Origin: Augochlora pura
Lineage: Eukaryota; Arthropoda; Insecta; Hymenoptera; Halictidae
NCBI RefSeq assembly: GCF_028453695.1
Contig: NC_135778.1
Coordinates: forward strand, 34,027,214 to 34,091,213
Direction of reading: 5' to 3'
Length of the DNA stretch: 64,000 nucleotides
Under the pieces are notes generated by a model that had not been told where the DNA came from, searched no databases, and saw only the letters and a list, made by a program, of their open reading frames with translations. Both the position numbers and the translations under genes were made by a program. Position 1 is the stretch's first letter. Every line of letters starts with the position of its first letter. Shown here piece by piece: positions 24,801 to 37,761 of the stretch.

Positions 24801-26476
24801 AGAAGAATTGGCATATCTTCGATCGACGATTACTTCGCGACGAATTGTCGTAGAATAGTGACGACTTTTTTTTTAAATTAAAGTTTGGGGTTTATAGTTT
24901 AAGTCCTATGCTTTAGACTTTTAGTTTATTGCTCCCTCGCCAATGTAATTTCTTAAGCGCGAGGTCACCGTATCGAGGATTGTCAAGTATGTCATATTAA
25001 ATATTGCCAAGTTTGACGAGTCGCACGGACTCTGAAAATGTTTTCTTAGCGATGACTTTTACAACCAAACGAAGTTTGATCTTTTTCCTTTAATTTAAAA
25101 AAAGATTGACTCGGCTGCGATTTTTTCTCGCCGAGTTACAGATTCACGAAGTGACCCGTGTCCAACCCTTTCAACTTTTACGTGCCACGAATGCGCGGGA
25201 CACTTTAAGGTGCTGTAGCTTCGCGAAAAAAAATCGCAGCAGAGTTTCTTTCTCTTTTTTAATTAAGGAAGAAAGACCAAACTTTCTTTCCCTGTAAACG
25301 GCGTCTCTGTGAAAAATGTTACGTACTCCACGAATTTCGTCAAACTCTGTAACGTTTAATACGACAAAACATGGTCTGGCGTTTGAAGAGTTAAGATCGC
25401 GAGGGCGAATCAAATTTATAATCCAGAAAGATTACCTTAAAGCGAAGATTTCAAGATTTAATTGAAAAAAAATCGTGATCACTCTACGACGATTTGTCGC
25501 GGGAGTAATCGCCGGTCGAAGTAGGCCAATTTGATCCGTCTGCGCTGTAATTTCGTCGAGCGGCGTCTCTCCGTTTCTGGGTTCTCCTTTTCCATTCACA
25601 TAATTCCTCCACGCATTTCTTATCTCCATTGAATTGATCTCTCCCCCCTCCCCCCTCTGCCCCTGCCCCCCCCTCGGAACCCACCCTCTAACCAATCAGC
25701 TAATTGTTCTCGTCGCTATAACTCCGCCGGCCTCGATCTCTCCCACGCGATTAACAAATTTAACTATGCAAAACATTCCGATGCTCTCGCACTCGGAATC
25801 GTTGAAATTCGGTTCTCTACGCCAATGGAGGGCGCAAGGCACAGCTTTGCCAGAGTGTTTACGGCTGAAAGAAATGATCCGTTGCAACGCGAAGAGAGGC
25901 CGGGAGGATCCGTGCTGAAGAGCCTTTGGAGATAAGGATCTCCAGTGTCGTCGATCGAAGAAGACAAATATACCGGGTGGACGATAGAAATCTTATCTAC
26001 CAGTGCCTCGTCCAGCCTCGTGACGGGAGTTTACCCTTTCGTATCACCGCTCGACCTACATCCAGCGCCCATAAACCTCGTTACACGTTTGAGCAGTCGG
26101 CGAACAATGCCGAGCTGTTTTTCGAAAAAATCACGCGCGGCTCCGACGCGTCGTTAATCATCCCTTTAATTTGACAGGTTAGGCTGTTTTATTTCCACGC
26201 CTTTGAACATCGCATTTACCGACCTTAGTAGAACGGTGTTGTCATGCTTGGTGTAAAGATTGGATTGCCGATTCTCATGCAAAATAAACGTGGTCTTTAT
26301 CTACAACAAGGGACAAGAGTTGCGCGTTTTGTAATGAATTTAGTAAGTTTCAAATACAGTTGTCTGGAAGCACGTAAAATACACGGTCCGGTAATAATAT
26401 CCTTTTACTTTATTGTTATATTTTATTTTTTATCGGACAGTATCTTACCCCTATACGCGAGTAAATAAATGATTAC
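24801..26476. other. Non-coding region, no gene recognised
   Basis: Mixed-composition sequence with C-rich runs at 25639-25686. Short open frames on both strands overlap each other and show no family signature. Confidence 0.35.
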
Positions 26477-26480
26477 TTAA

Positions 26481-26720
26481 CTCTCTTAGTGCCGAAGAAC
26501 GGTATATCGTTATTGGCTACTCTTGCAAAAATATTGTTTCCTTATTATTTTTATTAAAGAAGAATTTCATTTCTAATTTCTTCCCCCTTTTTGAATTTGG
26601 TAATTGTTAAATTTTACAAAATTCTTGCAGTATCTTCCCGAAACCTTATCAAACTATATCAAACGAGTTTCGTACATTTCGCTTGGATATACAGGACTCT
26701 TTTGCTCGGCACTAAGAGAG
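26481..26720. mobile_element. TTAA-bounded MITE, family 3 (CTCTCTTAGTGCCGA ends)
   Basis: A 240-bp AT-rich segment with perfect 15-bp inverted ends, CTCTCTTAGTGCCGA left and TCGGCACTAAGAGAG right, flanked by TTAA at 26477-26480 and 26721-26724. It has no coding capacity. Its right TTAA is also the left TTAA of the next element. Confidence 0.85.
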
Positions 26721-26724
26721 TTAA

Positions 26725-26965
26725 TCCCTTGCTCTATCGCTTCTTTTATGCTGTGACGCTTAGCACTTATTCGTACTTAATAACTTTCCTAATAGGATCA
26801 GACAATTCTTTTCCTATATTGTCTTCATTTACCTTCGTTTCTATACTTTGATAACAGAAGAATTTATTTTTACTTCGACATGGGAGAGATTAATAACATT
26901 CATATTTAGTAGAGCTTGCATAAGACCTTCGCCACAAGTCTGACTCGTTATTATAGCGCAAGGGT
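26725..26965. mobile_element. TTAA-bounded MITE, family 2
   Basis: A 241-bp segment starting TCCCTTGCTCTATCG and ending TAGCGCAAGGGT, with flanking TTAA at 26721-26724 and 26966-26969. The interior shares CCTAATAGGATCAGA and AAGTCTGACTCGTTATTAT with the copy at 62730-62972. Orientation matches that copy and is opposite to the copies at 50.6-51.7 kb. Confidence 0.8.
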
Positions 26966-26969
26966 TTAA

Positions 26970-29331
26970 CACTGTAAAAGCTGCAAAACACTGTAAATAA
27001 TTACGCCATTACATCGTTTAGACGTCGTTTGTCTCTCCGTCTATTATCCGTCTATTAAAAATGGAGAACGACCAACAGTCTCGCGGTTCTCGGAATTCAA
27101 ATTTACCGCGACGCGCAACACCGTGGCCGTAGAAATCGAGCACGGTGTATCGTAATTTCTCATTAACGACACCGGAACTCGGCTGTGTTCTCTCGGCGTG
27201 TGTCGCAATAAGCCGCAAGAATCCGCGCGCGAGAGGTACAGGAGTCGAAGTCGAAGCCTTCGTAGAGAAGCATCGCCGCGAGCCGCCATTAAAAGAGTGG
27301 CAATACCAGGGGATTTCCCGCGGAGAATGAGGCCACATACTTCTCGCCCGGCAAAGTGGAATCCCTTTCAAGGGGAGGTGGAGAGTGGGGGAAGCAACGC
27401 CGTGCTCGCCGGTTGGAAAAATGCATCGAGGAGAGTTATTGCTTGCCGGAAAGGTCGGCCGTGGGAAACTTCGAAATCAATTTTGTTGCCGTTCGAACTG
27501 AAATTTCGAAGCGGCACGCGCGTCTACGTGTACGCGTCGAATTCCCGCGGCGGTGTACAGTAAATACTCTCGGAACGTCCTTCGGCTTGTAAACAAACAC
27601 CGGACAGGCGGATTGTCAACAAACAGGAAACGAAAAAAAAAAACAAAAAAACAAAACGAGCCGCGAGGATTTTTGTTTGCAAGCCGAGGAACAATTCCGG
27701 AGCAAGCACACCGTGTCCTGCGACGGGGTTGTCAACGATTTCGCCGGAAGTTGAAACGCGGAGACCGTCCCGCAAATAGCTTTTTAAACGCGCGACCGCG
27801 ATCTTAAAAGCAGCCTTAACGTTATTATATATAATTCAATGTGACATCACAGAATCGATATATTCAAAGTGCTTTTTACTCTGTTGCGGCGGTGTCCCGG
27901 GCGTATTATAACCGGCGCGTCGAGTTGTGCCAGTCTTCTTTCTTTTTTTTTCCCCCCCTCCGCGCGTTGCATTATCAGCGACAGCGCCGACGCCGTTGCG
28001 ACACGCCGGGCATGGTCGCGCGGTAACTGGATTTTTTTCAATTTCGGAATCGACGGAGACAGGGCGAACGGTCTGGTAGGGTCGGCGCATGAGGTCTCCC
28101 GACGTCGAAGGGCCGCGCGATCTAGGACAACCCGCGCGCCCCGCTCCGTCTGAAAGCATCTCTAGTAGGCAAACAATCTGCCGGAAAGCTGGATCGGGCA
28201 ACAAAAGCCACTACTCTTAGGGTTCTTCAAGCGATGGACCACTTTTCCTACCCTAAGGAAAGCAGTTTCGGTAGTTTCTGCGGACAAAAGGCATCGCAAA
28301 CACGCCCACTCGACCGGGGCCGTGGTAAAGAGCCCTCTGTTTTACCGACGGAGAGCGTAACGGCCGCGGAGATTAATCGAACACGCCGCTTCTGACATTT
28401 TTTTCGATATTTTTAAACTTGGCGAACGACGAGCAATTGCAAATTGTTGTCCGAAGTTGGCGGATCCCTTCAAAGTTTTACCCGCCGTTCGGTGAATCGC
28501 GGAAGATGCTCGCGTCTGCATCGGACGCGGTTCTGACAAGTATTTTATAATAATATTGGAGGTTAGGATTGTCACATTGTGGCAATTTTATATTCGCAAT
28601 TATAGAATATCGGGAATGGAACGTTTGCACGTACACGGGGGAATATTCTCGAAAATGTTCGCAGAGGCAGACGGGGACGCAGACCGTTCGCGCGCACGTA
28701 CTTCAGCATGTCCACCAAATATTTCGCATGTGCACAGTGCCGGTTGATTCGCTCGGATCGAAGCGGATTCGTCGAAACGCGATAAAAACGGCCAGACTCC
28801 GTTTTTTAAATGGATTTACGAAACAGATTCGGCATTAAAAATTCAAGATTAAATTGATTGTCAATTGATCGTCAATTAAATTGACAAAAGAACAGAGCAG
28901 TTGGAAAAGAGAAACACTATTCCGAATAATAACGCAGGGTAATTTGGAACAACGCGGAACCGTATCGAAAGGGTTTAGAGAGGTCGGTGTCGCAACGGGT
29001 TAAAATGTTCTCGCGGCTGGCGCAAGGTCTGTGCAAAAGTCACTGCGATGTTTGCTTAGTTTTGGAATTTCAGCTCAACGTTTCAGGTACGAGTTTACAG
29101 TTTTGTTGAACGTAGAACCAACTAGTTGCTTTGATTTTGATATCTTGCATGCGAGAAGGGTACGGAGGCATTTGAGAAAAGGGTTACACACCGATGCACA
29201 TTCTTTAGACTTAATTAGAGAATCCTGTTCCGATCCCAGTAATCGAACCACACAAAAATGTCGCCGGCGTCTCGACACCGTTTCGAAATGATTCGACGAT
29301 TCCGAAAAGTCTGCATGCGACGTGAACTTTA
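26970..29331. other. Non-coding region, no gene recognised
   Basis: GC-rich, CpG-rich sequence with overlapping short open frames on both strands. No family match, RNA gene or transposon recognised. Confidence 0.35.
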
Positions 29332-29361
29332 GATCGATCGATCGATCGATCGATCGATCGT
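29332..29361. repeat. (ATCG)n microsatellite
   Basis: About seven uninterrupted ATCG units. The repeat is self-complementary. Confidence 0.9.
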
Positions 29362-29486
29362 TCGTGATCTTGGCAACGCGGCGAAACAATCGAATCGCGA
29401 ACCATCACCGACCGATCGGATCGTCGCCGATCGCTTGCTCTTAGATTCCCAGCCACGCCCACCACTCCCTCCACCACCGTAGTCAG

Positions 29487-29601
29487 CCAATCGAGAGCAG
29501 CTCGGTAGCCGAGCGGCCATTGGCGTGCACGAAGTAATGTTCACAGGTCCAGGGACAGCGACGCGGAGAGACCATTGGTAATCCATTAGTGTGTAGCCAA
29601 T
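29487..29601 (+). promoter_or_regulatory. Cluster of four CCAAT boxes, candidate promoter of the 30.2-kb gene
   Basis: CCAAT at 29487-29491 and 29597-29601, and its inverse ATTGG at 29519-29523 and 29574-29578, lie within 115 bp. CCAAT clusters are bound by NF-Y in animals. A CAGTG initiator-like sequence follows near 29620. The cluster is about 640 bp upstream of the coding start at 30244. Promoter function is inferred. Confidence 0.4.
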
Positions 29602-29700
29602 TAACGCGTGATTCTATCGCAGTGCATCCTGTGAACCCTGTCGGCGAACCTTGTACAGCTTTTAGAATTCCAATGTTCTCGAATTAAATTTCGAGAAAAA

Positions 29701-29758
29701 AGAAAGAGAGAGAGAGAGGGAGAGAAAGAGAGAGAGAGAGGGAGAGAGAGAGAGAGAA
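29701..29758. repeat. GA-rich microsatellite
   Basis: Nearly pure AG/GGAG repeats over about 58 bp, lying between the CCAAT cluster and the 30.2-kb gene, so probably in its 5' UTR or first intron. Confidence 0.9.
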
Positions 29759-30243
29759 ATACTCCGCACGACGGAGACGAGCATTATTGAACTCGAAAAG
29801 TCAAAATCAGATTAACTCGCTTTGCCGGTAGATTCAGAGAGAATCGGACTAGCCTGATATGCATGTAGAACAATCACATTACAACTCTGCTAAAAAAAAA
29901 AAAAAATCGGTCGTTGAACAGCCGGCCGGATCGGCCGGGTATTGTTCGTTGACACTAGAAGCACCAAGCGGTCGGAGCGACAGATCTAACCTTGCAAAAA
30001 AAAACAAATAAATAAAAGAAACAAACAAAACAAAAGAGAAGGGATAGAGATAATAGGATTCTTGATCAAAATCCGTCTGGTAGTTCTAGTGTTGAAGAGT
30101 CAATGAAAAGCAAACGAAAAAAAACAAAAACAAAACAAAACAAAACGAAAAAAGAAAACAATTGTCGGGAAGAGTCAGTAGTGCTCGTAGAGAGTAGTAG
30201 AGGGCGTTTCACTGAGCAAGGGTTGTCTTTCCGGTGTTGCAGG

Positions 30244-31113
30244 ATGCACGCGGTTGGATTGCACTCTGCGCTGGCCATCAAGCGTCAGAGAAAGCGCCGG
30301 GACGAGCAGCGTCGTGCCCGTGAGCGTCGTTATAGCGCGCAATCGGGTGACAGTGGGTTGACGTCGCCGAGAGCGTCCACCGGTTCCCTGGACCATCACT
30401 CGAGACACCATAAGTCAGGCCACTCTAGCCATGCAGCTGGCCAGGGGATGCTGGACACGAAGGTGGTCACGTCGATCGGGATGCTGCACATCGGGGTGGT
30501 GTTCCTGGTGCTGGGAGCCTTCTTCCTGATGAGCGGATCGTTGCCAGGCGACATGACGCAGTGGGGCACCAAGTCCTCGAAGGGCTGGCTGAACGAGCTG
30601 GTGATCATCGGGCTGTTCGCGGTGTTCATCGGCGTGTTCCTGATCATCCTGAACCGCGTGATCGCCAAGAAGGAGGAGACCGAGCTGGTCGAGTACGTTC
30701 AGCGCCAGCTGACCAGGTCCAAGTCGGGCCACAGACTGGAGAGGGACGCGGAGACAGGCGGGCTAACCACCAAACAGGGCAAGAGAGCCAGACAGCTGCA
30801 GCAGATCACATCCAGCGCGTCCATAGAGACCGAGAACGAGAAGGACTCCGCCTCGCCGCCGAGAAGTCCTCCGCCCGCATACTCGCCGCCGCCCATCGTC
30901 AACGGGGATCACCAGACTGTCCAGTCGGCCCTCTATCTCGAGCAGATCACGGAGGAGGAGATCATCAGCGACCGCGTCGAGACCTCCACCACCAACAGCC
31001 TCAGCCCAGGCTCGCCCAGCGAGACCAGGGAGCTTCTGCAGAACCCTCGCTACTCCAAGCAGAACGGCAACCCACAACAGATACACCGACCCCTATACGT
31101 CTCCAAGATCTAG
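30244..31113 (+). CDS. Two-pass membrane protein with basic N-terminus and PPxY tail, function unknown
   Basis: A single coding exon of 289 codons. The start is chosen at 30244 because TGTCTTTCCGGTGTTGCAG immediately before it is a good splice acceptor; the frame is open back to an ATG at 30103, but that stretch is A-rich, low complexity and probably 5' UTR or intron. Seen: a very basic segment at residues 13-29, two hydrophobic segments at about 75-98 and 117-137 separated by a short loop with a conserved-looking GWLNE, then a polar tail of about 150 residues with PPAY at 210-213, a WW-domain binding motif of the type used by NEDD4-class ubiquitin ligases. Codon usage is strongly GC-ending, unlike the flanks, which supports coding. 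I do not recognise the family. It resembles the gene at 37762-39117. Confidence 0.85.
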   Translation: MHAVGLHSALAIKRQRKRRDEQRRARERRYSAQSGDSGLTSPRASTGSLDHHSRHHKSGHSSHAAGQGMLDTKVVTSIGMLHIGVVFLVLGAFFLMSGSLPGDMTQWGTKSSKGWLNELVIIGLFAVFIGVFLIILNRVIAKKEETELVEYVQRQLTRSKSGHRLERDAETGGLTTKQGKRARQLQQITSSASIETENEKDSASPPRSPPPAYSPPPIVNGDHQTVQSALYLEQITEEEIISDRVETSTTNSLSPGSPSETRELLQNPRYSKQNGNPQQIHRPLYVSKI

Positions 31114-31699
31114 GCTACTTTTCTAACTCTGGACTGTGGAACCGTGCTCTCGCACTTGTTCGCGCTACCTTATACACCTTATATACACACGGTGTCGGTC
31201 GAAGCCGGGTGTCGTGGCCGAGGAGCATCCCGCGTCTCCCGATGCCCGCAGACGCTCGACCGTCTTCCGACGCTTCGACTAACGGGACCGCGGAACACGA
31301 CTCGGCATTCTAACCTAGGAAAATGCTGAACCTCCACTGAACGGGTTAGGAGTTCAGCAAGCGGCTAGGGCATCTGGTAGTACCGTCGCGGCGCCCTGGA
31401 ACGGGATCTTCCCTCGCGCGCTCCGTCGCTAGATAAAAATAGAGACCGGGACCTCGTCCGTGTCCCGGGAAAGTTACTAGACTATGGTCTTTTTTTTCTT
31501 CTGCGCTCTGTCGGTCGAGTATCGTCATCCGATCCGTCGACGATCGGCCCGAGGAGTCCGGTGCCGAAATAACGCAACGATACACATACAGTCTTTTTGA
31601 TACGCGCCCGCTCGTTTCGTTCAAGGGCCGTGGAAGTCTTCTTTCTCGATATACACGGCGGTAGTCTAACGCGGAAAAGCTGCTCGAGAGAGCACAGAG

Positions 31700-31737
<38 letters not shown>

Positions 31738-34128
31738 TAACCGAGCTCTGTTAGATATGCCGACTGGTTCGCTGTTGCTTCAACGAAAATACCAAAAAGA
31801 CAAAAACATACACTTCGCTTCGAATCTGCTCGTTGCTTGACGGTAACTAGAGGGAGAACGCGGCGCAGACAGATGGGTGGAGGGGGGGGGGTGGGTTGGG
31901 TTGGGAGGGGGAGAGATCCTATCGGTTTACACTTTTCGTCCATTGAAGCTTTCATAGGGTTTTGCTAGGGTAAAATCTCTGACCCGAGGTAACGACCACA
32001 GGGAGAGACAGGCACTCGAGGCCGCGGGTGTCGAAGGATTACGAGGAACGGTGTGTATCATCGGGTGGGTTAATTAGGAACGATTTACTTAAGAAATATA
32101 CGCTCAAGGACCAAGATTTAATTAATCCGACGAAAAGGAGAGTTAAGGGTTTTAAAGTGGAGCCGTGGGTGCGGTGGGTCGAGGGCCGACGTTTCCCGAT
32201 ATATATCATTAATTAATTCACTGATTAACCATCCGAGAATGTTCGACTTTATGATTCGGTGGACTATACTATATATATAGAGAGAGAGAAGGGGGAGAGA
32301 GAGAAAGTAGTAAGAGGGGGAGTTTACAACGCTAACATACTCATCGCACTTAGTATTTATCGGAAGCCAGTATCGTGTGTCCAAACGAACCGTAATCCTA
32401 GGATTATTCGTAAATTAGTAAGGCGAATCGGTCCCGATATTAGCGGTCTGATATTAGTCATTGCACCAGCCGACGAGTTTCTTCGAGGTTCGCGCCGGAA
32501 ATCGTCCAACCGTTTCAGAACGCGCTACGAGCAACTTAACGACGTATATTTAGTGTAACCGAATATAGAAACGTTTATCACTTCGAGATACGAAAGCTTC
32601 GTCGACTAATAAACACCTGTACAGTATCGTATGTAGGTATATGTATATACTATAGGGAACGCGTCGCGCCAGTGGTCGTCCATTTTCCGTTTATCACATC
32701 CGACGGTTCCTCTCGGTTCTCCTTCTTAGACGACTCTTCCGCGCGCGATCTGCTGCTTCTCGCACACCTGTCCCGGCATCGTTTTAAACAATTTCTTTTT
32801 ACAATCGACAATTCTCGCCCGGCCACGGTCTCGTCTATCGCGCCGGCTAAAGAGCGTCACGTGTATTTCTATATTATACGATAGACCAGAATTTAGAGGG
32901 ACGAACGACGGCGGACGATTTTCTGTGCGGGCCGTTATCAGCCCCGGCCCTGAAATGCACTCGAATGCACTTCGACGGAACAGGTAACAAACGAATTCTT
33001 TGGTTGATCTCACGCGACAATGTGCCCCGTTCGATGACCCGTTAGAGACAGTTCGTTGGAGCTCTTTCCGTCGGTTACTCGGCAGCTACTAGTCTACCGT
33101 GCTTGAACTCGAGCACTCGAGAGTATACCTCTCTTAAACGATTATATCCGAACGCCGGGTACTCGGTGTTCAAGTTTTAGCACCGACTAGGTTGGATCTG
33201 AGTACGTTGAGTACAATTATTCTGAACGCGAACCGGGGAGCCGAGTAGCTCGAGCAACGACTCGAATCCGAGTACTCGAATACCCGAACCGAGTAGACGA
33301 TTATTCGAATCCTCGTGATTGGCGAGAGCGCGCCGAGCAGCGCGTGCACTTGGATTCTAACAAACAGGAAGAGCTCCGTAGAGATAATTTAATCGGAGCG
33401 GCGACACAGCCGTACGCTTACGCATCCGTTCCGATAAAGGAGCAGCGCCGGTCTTCGTTCAAACTTTCGTTTCCGCCGTTAAGTTGATCGCGTCAGCTTA
33501 AATGGTTAACCTTCAGCGGACAATCACCGTTCAATCATACTCTTTACCTCCCTTGAACGTAAATTCGTTAGGCCGGCGAGCTAATTACCTGTTCAAACGG
33601 TTCTCGATTCCATTGCGTTTCAGACGGTTAGGCGGGGTGGGGGGAACTTCGATATCCGTAGCGGTGTTCCGGAGGTCAGTTCGGGGCACCCGGTGTCCAG
33701 TGACTGATGAAAGCGGTACTGTTAAGATATAGCTTGTAATTTTAATATTCTATATTCCATTTTATAATGTCTTGGGTATTCGATACATATGCTAGCTTTA
33801 GACGGCAGGGCTTTCGGGAACAACGCGAAACGAGCCCGCGGGCGTAGAACGAATGACGGACACCGCCCGCGGTGTTCTCGGTCGTTTTCGGAGGTCTTCA
33901 ATAAAAAAAAAAAGAAATTGCCACGCTCGGGCGCTACCATTCTGTGATCCAATGAAAAAATTAATTAAACTCATACCGAGAAATGAATAATGTTCTTTCG
34001 AAGAATCTTACTCTGTACATATATATTATTATACATCTCTACCTTTTTTAAATTGGTGCACATTAATTATTAGTGAAACTGGGAGAAAGAGAGCGAGAGA
34101 GGGAGAATGCGTGTGAGAGAGGGCGAAC

Positions 34129-34183
<55 letters not shown>

Positions 34184-37100
34184 ATATAATTAAAGGATGT
34201 GTGAGAGAAACAGTGTAACTTTTTCCACTCTCTGCGCATTAAACAACGTTCTGTACGCTGTTGCGGCGAACGGAAGCATCATTCTCGCCGCGAACCATTT
34301 TAAGCGAACGAACAAAGAAAAACGGAAAGTGACGGCGATTCGGTTCGATTGAATGTTGTGTGAAAGTGCCTTTTACAATGCGTTTCGTATCCGTAGCTTT
34401 TCGGTATTGAAGGGACACCAACCGGTTTTCGATTAGTCAGCTGAATCTTTTCCCTTTGTCAGGAATTGAAATCGATAATATTTATCGGTCCGCGTGGACG
34501 AAAAATTGTTAAAACATACGTTACATTCGTGTTTTTCCGTTGCGAGCCGATTGACCAGGAAGAATGGGAACGCGAATAGATCGAATAGGTGCTATAATCC
34601 ATGGTTCGCGTACACTAATCCGGGGAACAGAATATTTACAGTATCGTGTACACACCGTGCATCCCTCTGTGTTAGTTGGTTAATTAATATTTAAGAGCGT
34701 GTCGTTTACGCGATCGGTTTAGTTCTAATTATTCTTCCATTCCTTCGAAACTGAAAGGCTGAGACTTGCAAAACTTTTTATTCGATTAACCGTCATTCCG
34801 TTTCGTTGTTTTACGGTCGATTTTGTAACGCAAAACAGAGTTTCGACGCACGACAGAACTCCTGTTGGAACACGTTTACAAATGATTCGATTACGAACGA
34901 TGGTTACGGTCGACTCCACGCTACGAAAACAAGACTAAAAAAAATCGAGAGCGACGAGATAATCGATTGCGTCGCTGCCGTGCTGCGAGGAATCGCGATT
35001 GAAAATAATCCCCGAAGCACGGCAACCCGCCAGCATCGCCGCGTGTAGTCTTCGAAGGGGCCGGCCGGGCGATCCTCCGCGAATTTATTGCCGGCGAACC
35101 GTAAGAGCTATCGTAACGAAACTTCGCAGGATCGTTGCTCGTCTATATCGGTCGGTGCAGCCGATTTGTTTCGCCGCGAAGCAGGCCGACAGTATTCGCG
35201 CGACGCGTGCCGAACGATGGCCGTCGATAATCGAACGATTTGTTTGTTTGACGTGTACGTACACGCAATATTTCTATTCGTTGGTGGACGAGGCTTAAAA
35301 AAAAACAAAAAAAATGAAATTGCTGAAATCCGTGGCACGTTAATTTTCAGGTACATAGAGATACCTCGACATAAGTGGTACAATCGTTTATACTTAGCAT
35401 ATCGCGCGGCGACGACGCTTGGGAATTCCGCGAGACCTTTCCGTTCAGAAATTTACGTCGCCGTAGTGTTTCGTTTATCGAACGATCGGTTTGCGGTGCA
35501 AAAAGACATTCCAGGTCGCGGAGAACGTTGATCGAACGCGCACAATATAGGTCTTTTTCTGCGGATTAACCGCGCCAAACAAAAAAATTTCTATTTCTCG
35601 TGTCCACGTAAGGCGGTGAGAGCGCGTCGCGATTCCCCCGTGCCCACGTCCGAGAGACCAACGGGAACGAGACGGTTTTTCTATGCGGGGGACGGGGGGT
35701 GGGAGACGATGTTCCGAGCGGTTCCTCTTTCGATAAATCGACGCGTGGACCCGCAAGATAGATGTTGGATGAGCCAAATCCTCTAAATAAGTAATCTAAA
35801 CGCGTAATCTTATCTGTACGTACAAGTTCTAGGACGTAAGCTAGCCGTTAAGGACGGAGTGGGTTTAAGTGAGCGGCGACGATCTTTATCATTGTTACAA
35901 TTATAGCTCTCGCATTGTACTACCGCAATACTTTTACCGATAATTAACGCAACTACTATGAATAGGACGTTATTAAGCTTTCTTATGCCGTTTCTCTATT
36001 GTACCACTTATATACACCTGAGTGCACGACTTTTTCGAGAATAAATCTTTATGAAACGCTCCAGTCTATGCGACTTGGTTTCCTACATCGCCCCGACAAC
36101 GCGTCGCAGACAATCTTGGAACGTTCCGCGCGACCCTGTCTCCATCATTTTCAGCGTGCTATAAAATAAATCGTGACGCCGACTATTCTACCGTGTCATC
36201 TTTTGTGTGTCCTTTATTTTCCTCAGACGACGACCGGCGAACGTGTTCCGTCCCCACGGAAGAATTTATATTCCTGGTTCGAATATATTATTGGTTCGAA
36301 GACGGCGGTGTTTCACGTTCGAGCAAGTCGCATGGCCCGTCTCCGATCTGTTTGCATGCGAGCAAAAATTCACGGAAGACGACTGCCAGTTTCGGTGTCT
36401 TTCCGTCGCGCGCACGAGCACTCGCTTCCTTCGGTGCAGGCACACTCGTAAAATCGATCTTTTCCAGTGGACTTTAGGCCCATGCGCGGTGCGGACTCGG
36501 CCGAGAATGCCGCGAGCCACACAGCCTCGTTTCTTTTTATTTTGTTATCGCTGTCTATTAATTACCGATCAATTAAACCAATAATTATAGGCTCGATGAA
36601 TCTCGCCACGGCCGACGATCAACCTGCTGCAATTACGTGTACGAAAATCGTACGGCGACGCGGCCGTGCTCGTTTCAAAGGGCAAAGCATCCCCCTTTCT
36701 TACTTTTTACAGTTATTGTTTTCAGTGTAAATCGAGCCGGAAAACGAAGATGGCCTCTTTTGTCGGAAACGTCGAGAACTTCGACGCGATCGTAGTTTCG
36801 CGATGGAAAATCGTGGAACTGTTTAACTTAGCTCATTCCAAAGGCCAAAGACTCTGCTTTCGGAGCGCGGAGCGATCTTTTTTCTGTCTCTCTTAGCGGC
36901 CAAGAGATAGACGGTAAACCGGAAGCTGGAAAGCAGTTTTTCTAGTTCAGCGTATACGAACGTGTCTCGAGAGCTCGCGGAATATTTTCCGGGTTCTCGA
37001 ACCACCCCGGGGATTTAAATATTAGAGTCTCCTCTTTGTAACGAGGCCAGAAAATTTCATGTACGATGTTTTTTCTTTTCTTTTTTTTTTTCTTTTTTTG

Positions 37101-37653
37101 TAACGTTTTCATCGAGCTTCGAGCGAGGGAATGTTCGGCTAATGGGAGGGGTTCGCGTACATTAAAACAGTACACGGGCCGGCGGAAAGAAGCGAGAGCA
37201 CTGGAAACGCATGGAACTCCGGTGCATTCGAGCATATCCCGGTGAGCTCGCCGGGTGCAGAGGGTGGATGTAGTGACGTATCGACCGGCGAGGTCACCCG
37301 GGGTCACCAAAGTTCATACCGTCTCCCGGTTTATGAACTCGATGAAATTGCAGCGACGATTGCGTAATGGTAAACGAACCTTTCAGAAATTCAAAACGCT
37401 CTCTGACCCAGAATCTATCGCAGCGAATCAATACCATCGAGTCGCGAACCCTCTCCCTTCCCCCCGCGCGGAAACTCGAAATACAACGTTCCATCGAATT
37501 CTCGTTAGCTGGGTCGATTTTTAACCATAAATTAACAAAACAATCGTCGAGAACGTTTCAACGGACCACTCAGCGGTTTCGTTCCCTCCCCCCACCCCCC
37601 GGGTCGACTTTGCCAGTTTTTTGTTGTTGTTGCGCTCGAACGGCGAAAGCCGC
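31114..37653 (+). other. Probable 3' UTR then spacer; microsatellites and poly(A) signals
   Basis: No coding exon recognised. AATAAA signals follow the 30.2-kb gene at 32608-32613 and 36040-36045, so its 3' UTR may be 1.5 kb or longer. GA microsatellites occur at about 31700-31738 and 34134-34181. A quasi-repetitive stretch rich in CGAGTA/TACTCG lies at about 33080-33310. The right end should hold the promoter and 5' UTR of the gene at 37762. Confidence 0.4.
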
Positions 37654-37654
37654 G

Positions 37655-37703
37655 GGGATGATTCATACGGGAAACGATTCCGTGGACTATCCCGAACACA
37701 GCG
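37655..37703. repeat. Dispersed 49-bp repeat, copy 1
   Basis: Matches 45298-45346 at about 42 of 49 positions; the core TACGGGAAACGATT is identical. It lies 59 bp before the first coding exon of the gene at 37762. Confidence 0.6.
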
Positions 37704-37761
37704 ATACATTCTCTGATATCGTTTTTAACCGTACGAACGTTTTTTTCCCCCCTCCCCCAGG

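Noticed and set aside
30103..30243. Upstream extension of the two-TM protein by 47 codons from an ATG at 30103
   Set aside because: The extension is A-rich low-complexity sequence and a good splice acceptor ends right before the ATG at 30244, so it is more likely UTR or intron.
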